A stretch of 64,000 nt of DNA from Alteribacillus iranensis (GTDB lineage Bacteria; Bacillota; Bacilli; Bacillales; Marinococcaceae), in assembly GCF_900113025.1 (NCBI RefSeq), contig NZ_FONT01000008.1, forward strand, positions 1 to 64,000. Direction: 5' to 3'. Within the stretch, counting starts at the first letter, position 1. The number at the start of each line of letters is the position of its first letter. Shown here piece after piece: positions 34,515-42,157 of the stretch. Made by a program: the position numbers and the translations under genes. The notes beneath the pieces are model-generated. The model was not told the DNA's origin and searched no databases. It saw only the letters and a list, made by a program, of their open reading frames with translations.

Positions 34515-36209
34515 CTAATTCGTTATTTTTTTCGGTTCAAATGATGAGGCGACGCCCGGCGGTCCGCCAAACGGTTTGGCCATTGGTCCCACTTCTTTCA
34601 TATCTACGACAATTAAGCTCAATTCATCTGAGGTTGATGCACGGTTCAAGGCTTGATTAAATTCTTTGGTAGAGTGGACAGATGTTGATTCTACTCCCAT
34701 CGCCCTGCCAAGTTGAACAAAATCTGGACTATTTAAATCCACCCCTACTTGGCGTCCATAAGCAGCATCCTGGATATTTCTAATTACTCCATAACCGGAA
34801 TCATCAAATAGAAGAATGATCATTGGCAATTTTTCTTGAGCTGCTGTGGAAAGCTCACCAAGGTTCACCATGAAACCTCCATCGCCTGCTACCAACACTA
34901 CTCTCTTATCTCGATTCGCTATTTGAGCTCCGATGGCTGTGGGAAGACCTTGGCCAATTCCTCCTCCTGAAGCATGGATCGAATGGCGAGGTTGATATGT
35001 TTCAAACAATCGACTTCCCCAAACATTCGCAGGCACTGTTACATCGCGAACGAAAATGGTGTCGTCTTCAAGGTTTGCCCGCATACTGTCCAGTATCTCT
35101 TCGTAAGGTCCTAATGTTGAACGAAGATTCTCTCTAAGTGTATTGCGTAAATCTTTCACTTCTTCTAAGTACTCTTTTGAAGCTCCTCTTACAGGATTTT
35201 CTGTAAGTTCTTTCAACAATTCTCCAACTACTATTTTTGTGTCACCGACTAGAGCATACGTTGTCTCATAGTTTCGATTGGCTGCTAGGTAGTCCACATC
35301 AATGGATATATGATGATTAGGAATTTTAACAGTCCAACCAGATGTTTCGTTGCTTCTGAATCGTACACCTACGCTAATCAACAAGTCTGCTTCTTCTAAA
35401 AATTCCTTGGTTTCTTTGTAAGACGCAAAGTGTCCAATGCTTTGCTCATGATCTTCCGGAATAATACCTTTTGCAGACTGGCTAGTGATAACCGGAGTTC
35501 TCAGCCACTCAGCTAACTGAATGATTTCTTCAGATGCGCCGGACAGCAAAGCTCCATTTCCCACCCACAACACGGGACGTTTTGCATCTCTAACCATGTC
35601 TGTCACTGATTTTGGAATGACAAAAGAGTCTTTCTTTGCCTTCGTGAAATCATTGCTGTCGACTATTTGTGTGTCCTCGATGATTGCGGATTGATAATCA
35701 ATAGGAATTTCTACACTGATCGGTCCTGTTGGATATTGAAACGCTTCCGTAATTGCTTTTCGAATGAAACCTGCCGCTTGTCCAGGTACTTTTAATTGAT
35801 ATGCTTCTTTACAGGTACCGCTCAGCATCTGTAGTTGATCTTTACATTCATGAATGTATCCTTTGCCTGTCCCTAAGTATGGGGAGGCTACCTCACCTGT
35901 TATATGTAAAAGCGGAACCCCTGCACTCCACGCTTCAATTAATGATCCCGCAGCATTTCCTGCCCCCGTACCGGTACTTGTAATGACTACCCCTAATTCC
36001 CCCGTAGAGCGGGCATGCCCGTCTGCCATATTTACTGCACCACTTTCACCTCGGGCACATACCAAATGAATACTTCCTTCTCTTTGAATCGCGTCATAGA
36101 TTGGCATGTTATGGATGCTGACCACTCCATAGGCAGTGGTAACGCCCGCACGGACAAGCTCTTTCACAATAGCATCTGCTGTTGTAAATACCTCTTTATT
36201 TTGAACCAT
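34515..36209 (-). CDS. TPP-dependent 2-oxoacid decarboxylase/lyase-like enzyme
   Basis: A 564-residue member of the acetolactate synthase/benzoylformate decarboxylase superfamily. The PYR domain has the catalytic Glu in ARGESGAVNMADGHAR. The TPP domain has GDGGFMVNLGELSTA and later NVWG...GGGIGQGLPTAIGA. C-terminal GPPGVASSFEP is not a membrane anchor. With the following aldehyde dehydrogenase it could decarboxylate an aryl or vinylogous 2-oxoacid to an aldehyde. Acetolactate synthase is less likely because the context is catabolic. ATG at 36209 follows GAGGGAAAAG. Confidence 0.82.
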   Translation of the reverse strand: MVQNKEVFTTADAIVKELVRAGVTTAYGVVSIHNMPIYDAIQREGSIHLVCARGESGAVNMADGHARSTGELGVVITSTGTGAGNAAGSLIEAWSAGVPLLHITGEVASPYLGTGKGYIHECKDQLQMLSGTCKEAYQLKVPGQAAGFIRKAITEAFQYPTGPISVEIPIDYQSAIIEDTQIVDSNDFTKAKKDSFVIPKSVTDMVRDAKRPVLWVGNGALLSGASEEIIQLAEWLRTPVITSQSAKGIIPEDHEQSIGHFASYKETKEFLEEADLLISVGVRFRSNETSGWTVKIPNHHISIDVDYLAANRNYETTYALVGDTKIVVGELLKELTENPVRGASKEYLEEVKDLRNTLRENLRSTLGPYEEILDSMRANLEDDTIFVRDVTVPANVWGSRLFETYQPRHSIHASGGGIGQGLPTAIGAQIANRDKRVVLVAGDGGFMVNLGELSTAAQEKLPMIILLFDDSGYGVIRNIQDAAYGRQVGVDLNSPDFVQLGRAMGVESTSVHSTKEFNQALNRASTSDELSLIVVDMKEVGPMAKPFGGPPGVASSFEPKKITN

Positions 36210-36227
36210 CGTCTTTTCCCTCAATTC

Positions 36228-37019
36228 TTATAAAACTTTACTCAAACCACCAGATACTTCAATATTAGCTCCCGTTATATAGCTCGCTCGTTGGGAGGAT
36301 AAAAATAATATGGTATCCGCTACTTCCTCTGGAAGACCTACTCTTCCTAAAGGTACTTTGCGTTTCTCTGCTAAGTTTTGATAAAAGACTTCCGGATCTT
36401 CTTCGGGATTTTGCGTTATTCGTCGTCTCTCCCATTGGTCCGTCTTAATAATTCCTAAACTGATAGAGTTTACTAAAATATTATCTGCTGCAAATTCTCG
36501 AGAAAGGCCTTTTGTTAGATTTAACAGCCCAGCTCTTGTGGAAGCCGTGGCAATCATATGGGGTTCGGGTTCTTTAGAAAGCGTAGCGTTTATATTGATA
36601 ATACGCCCTTCTCCCCTATTTTTCATAAACGGATATACCGCTTGCACCGCGTGAATAATGGCATAAAATTTTAAATTAATTTGTTCTTGCCACTGCTCGT
36701 CTGTTATGTCGAAAAAATGCGACATTAGGCTTTTTCCCGCGTTATTGACAAGGACATCGATCCTTGAGAAATATTCTCCAGTAGCATTTATGAAAGCTTC
36801 TATATCAGATTTCTTAGATACATCACATGCTTTTCCAAATACACGATCTTCACCAGCGCTTTGTTGTAACTCTTCTATTGCGTTGTCTAACCGCTGTTGA
36901 TTTCTTCCGCATATGGCGACTTTCGCACCTTCTGCTAAAAATAGTTCAGCAGCTTTAAAACCGATCCCTGAAGATCCTCCCATAATGACAATTACTTTAT
37001 CTTCAATTTGTAAATCCAA
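36228..37019 (-). CDS. SDR-family oxidoreductase lacking the YxxxK dyad
   Basis: A 263-residue Rossmann protein with GGSSGIGF, NNAG and a normal C-terminal ITGANIEVSGG. The region that should carry Ser and Tyr-x3-Lys reads INATLSKEPEPHMIATASTRAGLLNL, so neither the Tyr nor the Lys is present. I recall an SDR subgroup in aromatic and CoA-ester pathways with a similar A-x-A-S/R pattern. It may be an SDR with altered chemistry or a non-redox role. It lies between the extradiol dioxygenase and TPP enzyme genes. Confidence 0.8.
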   Translation of the reverse strand: MDLQIEDKVIVIMGGSSGIGFKAAELFLAEGAKVAICGRNQQRLDNAIEELQQSAGEDRVFGKACDVSKKSDIEAFINATGEYFSRIDVLVNNAGKSLMSHFFDITDEQWQEQINLKFYAIIHAVQAVYPFMKNRGEGRIININATLSKEPEPHMIATASTRAGLLNLTKGLSREFAADNILVNSISLGIIKTDQWERRRITQNPEEDPEVFYQNLAEKRKVPLGRVGLPEEVADTILFLSSQRASYITGANIEVSGGLSKVL

Positions 37020-37025
37020 TTCTAC

Positions 37026-37946
37026 TCATCCTTTAATTGTATTGTTTTCCACCCAACCTGGATCAGGCTCTCCGGCCATCGCGGCTCTCGTCTCAGGTTT
37101 TGGAGGTCCTGCGGTTCCCCACTGATCCATTAAGTGAGGGACTCTTTTCCACACTTGCGCCTGCCATGTTTTTTCATCTTCTATCGTAGTAAGGTAACAA
37201 GTGTACTCCATAACAAATCCGCCTGGATCTTGGAAATAACAGAAGATATTGTTTCCCGGGCCATGTCTTCCCGGCCCCCAAATCTCTTCGTACCCTTTCT
37301 TTCTTACGTTGCTTATTCCTCGCATCACTTCGTCGACGCCATCTACTTCATAAGCGATGTGGTTGACGGAAGCATGATCCCCTTGATTGAAAGCAATGGA
37401 GTGATGATTTTTGTTACAGCGCAAGAACACCATTTGATGCTCACTCCAATCTGTAACCCTAAATCCAAGTACTTCTGTAAAGAACTCCATCGCATGATCG
37501 ATGTCAGTCGTATTCAGTACGACATGGTTTAAAAATAATGGATTGGCTTCTTGCTTTTTATTCCAAAATGTCGTGTGAATGTCGACCCAAGCCGAAAGTT
37601 CAATGCAGCGATTCTCAAAATCTACGAAACGAAATCCGTACCCGCCACCTTCTTCTTCTAAATAATCGGGAGACTCTACGATGTGAAAACCTTTGTCTCT
37701 TATATATTCAGCCGCTTGATCCACTGCTTGTTTATCTTGCAACCCAAATGCAATATGATGTAATCCTCTCTTTTCTCCTCTTTTCAAGTGTAGAATATGG
37801 TGCTCTGGACCGGCTCCGCGCAAATAAGCATTATTGTTATCTTCAGCTACGATGTCTAAGCCCCAAATATCACTATAGAATTTTATTTGCTCTTCAAGAT
37901 GAGGAGTGATCAAACTTATATGACGCAGATGTGTAATATTCAGCAA
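37026..37946 (-). CDS. Extradiol ring-cleavage dioxygenase, VOC type I
   Basis: A 306-residue two-domain extradiol dioxygenase of the catechol-2,3-dioxygenase/BphC superfamily. The N-domain starts LRHISLITPHLEEQIKFYSDIWG. The metal ligands lie in the C-domain: His in LNHVVLNTTDIDHA, His in VNHIAYEVDG, Glu in VMEYTCYL. It should cleave the catechol next to the hydroxyls (meta cleavage). The TTG at 37946 follows GGAGGGTG at proper spacing; an upstream ATG has no ribosome site. It is the first gene of the 23-gene operon. Confidence 0.85.
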   Translation of the reverse strand: MLNITHLRHISLITPHLEEQIKFYSDIWGLDIVAEDNNNAYLRGAGPEHHILHLKRGEKRGLHHIAFGLQDKQAVDQAAEYIRDKGFHIVESPDYLEEEGGGYGFRFVDFENRCIELSAWVDIHTTFWNKKQEANPLFLNHVVLNTTDIDHAMEFFTEVLGFRVTDWSEHQMVFLRCNKNHHSIAFNQGDHASVNHIAYEVDGVDEVMRGISNVRKKGYEEIWGPGRHGPGNNIFCYFQDPGGFVMEYTCYLTTIEDEKTWQAQVWKRVPHLMDQWGTAGPPKPETRAAMAGEPDPGWVENNTIKG

Positions 37947-37976
37947 AATAACACCCTCCACTTCGTTTTGTATAAA

Positions 37977-38031
37977 AAACATTGTTTCACTTATTTAAAT
38001 AAATAGTAATTTATTCTGCTCTATTTGTCAA
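37977..38031 (-). promoter_or_regulatory. Main promoter of the catabolic operon with candidate operators
   Basis: On the minus strand: TTGACA (38031-38026), 17 bases, TACTAT (38008-38003), about 50 bases before the first start codon. A perfect inverted repeat AATAAAT-AGTA-ATTTATT (37998-38015) covers the -10 box. AAACATTGTTT (37977-37987, AAAC-N3-GTTT) recurs at 39832-39842, in front of the hydrolase/iclR unit. These are candidate sites for the IclR regulator encoded next door. Confidence 0.75.
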
Positions 38032-38110
38032 TAAATTTCGTTAACTTAAAGAATTAAAAATTCTCATTAGCCATATAGATTGCATCTCATTTTTTAAATT
38101 GTCTTTTACA

Positions 38111-38142
38111 ATAAAAACCCCCACCTTTTAAATAAGAGGGGG
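38111..38142 (-). terminator. Rho-independent terminator after iclR
   Basis: CCCCC and GGGGG arms with inner pairing TCTT/AAGG-type bases enclose a short loop. The minus strand continues TTTTTATTG. It sits 30 bases past the iclR stop codon and separates it from the main operon promoter. Confidence 0.8.
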
Positions 38143-38173
38143 ATGATAAATTTATCATTTCAACTGTGCCTAT

Positions 38174-38956
38174 TTAATCAGAGAACTTAAATAAAGCGGA
38201 AATTTCTTTCGCTGTATCACAGACAGCAGGAATGATTTCTTCATTGAACGTTGCTTCTTTGATAGTATGTTGCGGTGCGGCGATATTTATTGCAGCGATC
38301 ACCTTATTATCCTTTCCGAGGATAGGGCATGCGACAGACCATATTCCTTCTTCAAATTCACCTTTACTAATGGCATAACCTTTCCCTTGAATATCGTCTA
38401 AATCCGCTTTTAATTCATCTCTCCCTGTTTTCGTGGAGGACGTGAGTGGTTCGAGGAGAGAACTTGTTAAAAATTCTTCTCTTTCTTCATTTGTAAGATG
38501 GGCAAGCAAACATTTCCCCATCGACGTTGCATAAATCGGGAGACGGGTCCCTACATTAATGGTTACATTGGACACTCTATTTGATGGTGCCCTTACTATA
38601 TAAACAATCTCATTATCTTGGAGTACGCCCATGTGAGAAGAGGCGCCTGTGAAGTCACGTAGCTTTTCTAAATAAGGCCGCGCTAATTCAGGTAATTGTA
38701 GACTTTTTAAATAAGAAAATCCTAGCTCCAATACCTTTGGAGTCAGCGCATACCTTTTAGACTCGGGATCTTGTGACACATATCCAAGTTCTTCTAATGT
38801 ATATAAAATCCGATAAGGCGTAGTTCGGCTCACGCCTAAATGACTGGCTATTTCGGCTAGTGATAGAGTGGGTCTTTCTGCATTGAATAATTTTAATACT
38901 TCCAGTCCTCGAACTAAGGAATTAGAGGTATATTTTTTCTTTTCCGCTGTTGTCAA
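38174..38956 (-). CDS. IclR-family transcriptional regulator
   Basis: A 260-residue regulator. Residues 1-75 hold the winged helix-turn-helix (LAEIASHLGVSRTTPYRILYTLEELGYV), and the rest is the IclR effector-binding domain (VSNVTINVGTRLPIYATSMGKCLLA, AINIAAPQ). It lies immediately upstream of the catabolic operon promoter, so it is the leading candidate to sense an intermediate. Whether it activates or represses cannot be told. Confidence 0.88.
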   Translation of the reverse strand: MTTAEKKKYTSNSLVRGLEVLKLFNAERPTLSLAEIASHLGVSRTTPYRILYTLEELGYVSQDPESKRYALTPKVLELGFSYLKSLQLPELARPYLEKLRDFTGASSHMGVLQDNEIVYIVRAPSNRVSNVTINVGTRLPIYATSMGKCLLAHLTNEEREEFLTSSLLEPLTSSTKTGRDELKADLDDIQGKGYAISKGEFEEGIWSVACPILGKDNKVIAAINIAAPQHTIKEATFNEEIIPAVCDTAKEISALFKFSD

Positions 38957-39001
38957 CCATTATTCCTCCTAACAATGAATAAAGTAGTTGGTACGTAATT
39001 A

Positions 39002-39790
39002 TCACTCATTCAAAAATTGTTTCACCAACTCGTTAAATATAGTCGGTTGTTCTAAGTAACACAAATGTCCAGCGTCATTCAATAATTGGAGTCGAGAATT
39101 TTTTATTAATTGATGAATGATCTCTGATTCACTTACAGGTGTTACTCGATCATCTTTTCCGCAAATAATCAGAGTAGGCATCGATATCTCGGGATACGCA
39201 TCCATTTGATTAAGGTTATACAGCCCATGCGACACTGACTTGTACCCCATCGGTCTGATTTCAGCCATGATGTCTTCGGCATACTTTCGCACACTTTCTG
39301 ATGCGTGAGGGGATAATAATGCAGGAACTCGTGTACGAGCGATTTCCTCCGGCGAGGTGGTGTCGACTAATTCGCATCTACCTTGATGTTTTTTTAGATT
39401 ATCATCGGGAGTTAAAGCTGCTGCACCTCGCGTAGTAGCTGCAAGAATCAACCGTTCCACTTTTTCTGGGTACCGAGTAGCAAAATCAACTGCTATCGCC
39501 GCCCCCATAGAATGGCCGAGTAAATATATATTATTCAACTGAAGCTTTTCCACCATTCCATTCAGGTAAGCAGAAAAGTCCGAAAAATCTTTTAGGAGAT
39601 AATCAGGATCACTGCTATTTCCATACCCTGGCGCATCCCAAGCAATTACTGTATAATGTTTCTTTAATTCCTCGAACTGATGAACCCATGATCGAGCGTT
39701 GTTCCCCATCCCGTGGAGTAGTATAAGAGGTGGGCCCTCCCCTTCCATTACATAATGAATATCTACATCTTTTACACGAACCTTTGCCAC
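39002..39790 (-). CDS. Alpha/beta hydrolase, meta-cleavage-product hydrolase-like
   Basis: A 262-residue hydrolase. HGMGNNARSWVHQF is the oxyanion region, the nucleophile Ser is in GHSMGAAIA, Asp is in ICGKDDRVTP and His in AGHLCYLEQP. The size and motifs fit BphD/MhpC/TodF-type C-C hydrolases that split the product of extradiol cleavage into an acid and a dienoate; other esterase-like functions remain possible. GGAGGAG precedes the ATG, and its promoter is at 39853-39826. Confidence 0.83.
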   Translation of the reverse strand: MAKVRVKDVDIHYVMEGEGPPLILLHGMGNNARSWVHQFEELKKHYTVIAWDAPGYGNSSDPDYLLKDFSDFSAYLNGMVEKLQLNNIYLLGHSMGAAIAVDFATRYPEKVERLILAATTRGAAALTPDDNLKKHQGRCELVDTTSPEEIARTRVPALLSPHASESVRKYAEDIMAEIRPMGYKSVSHGLYNLNQMDAYPEISMPTLIICGKDDRVTPVSESEIIHQLIKNSRLQLLNDAGHLCYLEQPTIFNELVKQFLNE

Positions 39791-39825
39791 TAACGTCTCC
39801 TCCTTATTATACTATTTACGTTTCA

Positions 39826-39853
39826 ATTGTAAAACATTGTTTATATATTTCAA
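39826..39853 (-). promoter_or_regulatory. SigA-like promoter of hydrolase-iclR unit
   Basis: On the minus strand: TTGAAA, 16 bases, TACAAT, ending about 36 bases before the hydrolase ATG. AAACATTGTTT (39832-39842) lies in the spacer, identical to the element at 37977-37987. Confidence 0.65.
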
Positions 39854-39976
39854 GTACTTTTTAACATATTGACTGATTTTTTTTAATATAAATTTTTTTA
39901 AAAATAAACATTCTATCAGTTTGGCTATTATTGATATATAGCTCTGATCCATCTCAAACAAAGGAAATTTCTTACC

Positions 39977-40741
39977 TTATCTCGTTTCAAGAAAACCATA
40001 CCACCTTAAAGCATTTTTATATAACACATCTTCCGCTTGAGCTTCGGAGAAAGTCCGAGAAACGATGTCTATATCTTGGTGGTGATAAGGTCTATTAGCT
40101 CGAGTGGATGGTAAGTCGGTTCCAAACATCAAGGCTTGTGGATTGATGGAATAAATGGCTTTCAGGGTTCTTTCTACATTCATATCCACTCTTCCAAAAC
40201 CTGTCGCTTTGACTCTTACACCTTTCTCCACTAACGATAACAAGTGATGAAATCCTTCATTTTTTAAACCTAAGTGATCAATAGATACTGCTGGAAGTTT
40301 CTCAATTATCGGGGCTAGTTGCGGCAGCTGGGTAGACTCCATATAAAGTTCTATATGCCATCCCGCTACCTCATAGACTTTCTTAGCTAAGGAGTCGAGT
40401 TTAGAAATATCCTCCGAACCTCCTCGTTTCACGTTAAAACGAACACCCCTCACTCCATGGTGATAGAGTTCTCTGATTCTCTCATCTGGTGTGTCATACG
40501 GAAGTTGGGTGACGCCGACAAAATTCTTTCCTAATTGATGCAGGGCGTCGATCAAGTACGATTGGTCAACTCCTTGAAACGATCCCGACACGACTGTCCC
40601 ACCGATTACTTCAATGTCTCTCACTCTCTCGAAGTATTGTTTACAAGTGAATGGTTCAGGGGTAAACCCTTGGTTTTCAATCAAAGGAAAACGCGGGTCG
40701 ATAATATGAAGATGAGCATCAAAAATGGTACGCATTTTCAT
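39977..40741 (-). CDS. Amidohydrolase_2 family metal hydrolase, LigI/ACMSD-like
   Basis: A 254-residue TIM-barrel hydrolase. The metal-binding HxH is in FDAHLHIIDP at the N-terminus, His in SIDHLGL and Asp in FGTDLPSTR near the C-terminus. The layout matches the 2-pyrone-4,6-dicarboxylate lactonase/aminocarboxymuconate semialdehyde decarboxylase group. It could hydrolyse a lactone or decarboxylate a ring-cleavage product. AAAGGAG precedes the ATG at 40741. A 186-base gap separates it from the hydrolase gene. Confidence 0.82.
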   Translation of the reverse strand: MKMRTIFDAHLHIIDPRFPLIENQGFTPEPFTCKQYFERVRDIEVIGGTVVSGSFQGVDQSYLIDALHQLGKNFVGVTQLPYDTPDERIRELYHHGVRGVRFNVKRGGSEDISKLDSLAKKVYEVAGWHIELYMESTQLPQLAPIIEKLPAVSIDHLGLKNEGFHHLLSLVEKGVRVKATGFGRVDMNVERTLKAIYSINPQALMFGTDLPSTRANRPYHHQDIDIVSRTFSEAQAEDVLYKNALRWYGFLETR

Positions 40742-40855
40742 CTACTCCTTTCACACGGAGTGTGCAGCCCTCTAAATCGTAATTCTTGCCACTGTCACTC
40801 AACACTATATCAACTAAAATTAAATTGGTAAATAAATACTTTTTTTACAAAAATA

Positions 40856-40872
40856 TGTAACATAACTGTAAC
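40856..40872 (+). promoter_or_regulatory. WalR (YycF) box upstream of the NlpC/P60 gene
   Basis: TGTAAC-ATAAC-TGTAAC fits the WalR consensus TGTWAH-N5-TGTWAH at every position. It lies about 150 bases before the wall-hydrolase start codon. Weak -35-like TTTACT and -10-like TATGCA(AT) sequences follow at 40878 and 40904. WalRK controls NlpC/P60 and other wall hydrolases in Bacillus. Confidence 0.7.
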
Positions 40873-41008
40873 ATTTTTTTACTAATTTCCATGCTAAACT
40901 ACGTATGCAATATTAAATCAGTTCTTTTATCATCCGTCTATCAACCTATCGTTGTGTCTCCTTTGACCCCTAAGATCAGTCATCAAGAATTGTAGAGGAG
41001 TGGACATC

Positions 41009-42061
41009 TTGTTCAAAAAACTTGTTGTTTCGATGGTGAGTGTGGTTGTTTTGTTGTCCGTTATTTCTATTCAGCCGGTAGCTGCGTTGTCGAAGTCCGA
41101 ACAGATTGTCAGGGAAGCCACCACACACATAGGGACTCCTTACCAATGGGGCGGCACAACACCAGATGGGTTTGATTGTTCTGGATTTATACACTATGTA
41201 TATAATAAAGCCGGTTTATCGCTTCCTCGTACAGCAGCTGAGCAATTTACGGCTGGTATTCCTGTGGACAAGCAAGCGTTACAGACAGGAGATCTCGTAT
41301 TTTTTGAGACTTATAAACCAGGACCTTCTCATTCTGGCATTTATGTTGGTAATGGCCAGTTTATTCACGCCTCTTCTTCTGCAGGGATTACTATTTCATC
41401 GCTTTCTTCTAGCTACTGGGAACCCAAGTGGTTAGGCGCTACAAGAATAATAGATGATGAGGATTCTCTTCAACAAGTAGATCGAATAACAAATGGAGAA
41501 AAGGTAAAGGCGGAAGTATCATCCCCTGTCGCTCCTCTGTTATTCTCAGACATAAATGAGTCCTATTGGGCTTACAGCAGCATTCGTCAACTTGCCGATA
41601 AAGGGATTGTAACTGGATATGAAGACGGTACTTTCCTTCCGAATCAACCTATCACTAGAGCAGAAACTGCAGCTTTTTTAGTGAACGCTTTAGGTTTACA
41701 GCTGAACGGTCAAGATGCTGTATTTACAGATGTCAGCTCGACACACGAACATGCGGATGCTATTGCAGCAGTGAACGAAGCTCGGTTAATCACTGGGAAC
41801 AGCAAGAAAGAATTCATGCCGGACGAGCCCCTATCCCGTCAGCACATGGCTGTTATCTTTGATCGTGCATTTGAACTTATTCCTATTGGAAAGAGAAAAG
41901 AATTTCAAGACGTACCAACACACCATATGTATTATGACCAAATTCAAAAGCTTGCTGTTAGCGGCATTACAACCGGGAACAAACATGGTGATTTCGAACC
42001 TCAACGGGAAACTACAAGAGCTCATTTCTCTGTCTTTCTTGAAAGAGCACTTGATTTGTAG
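41009..42061 (+). CDS. Secreted NlpC/P60 peptidoglycan hydrolase with three SLH domains
   Basis: A 350-residue secreted cell-wall enzyme. A signal peptide (LVVSMVSVVVLLSVISIQ, then AAL) ends near residue 29. The NlpC/P60 domain (about 30-145) has the catalytic Cys in DCSGFIHYVY and His in HSGIYVGNGQFIHA. Three SLH repeats follow (SDINESYW..., TDVSSTHEHA..., QDVPTHHMY...), anchoring it to pyruvylated wall polymer. It should cut gamma-D-Glu-diaminopimelate bonds. The TTG at 41009 has GGAGTGG at good spacing; a GTG at 41000 is possible. A WalR box lies upstream. Confidence 0.9.
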   Translation: MFKKLVVSMVSVVVLLSVISIQPVAALSKSEQIVREATTHIGTPYQWGGTTPDGFDCSGFIHYVYNKAGLSLPRTAAEQFTAGIPVDKQALQTGDLVFFETYKPGPSHSGIYVGNGQFIHASSSAGITISSLSSSYWEPKWLGATRIIDDEDSLQQVDRITNGEKVKAEVSSPVAPLLFSDINESYWAYSSIRQLADKGIVTGYEDGTFLPNQPITRAETAAFLVNALGLQLNGQDAVFTDVSSTHEHADAIAAVNEARLITGNSKKEFMPDEPLSRQHMAVIFDRAFELIPIGKRKEFQDVPTHHMYYDQIQKLAVSGITTGNKHGDFEPQRETTRAHFSVFLERALDL

Positions 42062-42103
42062 AAAAGTGTAAAACGTCGATGATCATTTAAGAAAGTACGA
42101 CAA

Positions 42104-42129
42104 AAAACCCGTCATGATTGGCGGGTTTT
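42104..42129. terminator. Bidirectional terminator between wall hydrolase and PEP synthase genes
   Basis: Arms AAAACCCG/CGGGTTTT with a 10-base loop. The plus strand continues CCTCG, while the minus strand reads TTTTTTGTCG. It ends both convergent transcription units. Confidence 0.75.
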
Positions 42130-42157
42130 CCTCGTTCCTTACAATCCATGGCGTGGG

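Noticed and set aside
34515-36209. Biosynthetic acetolactate synthase (ilvB) assignment
   Set aside because: There is no small regulatory subunit or ilv context; the gene is inside an aromatic operon.
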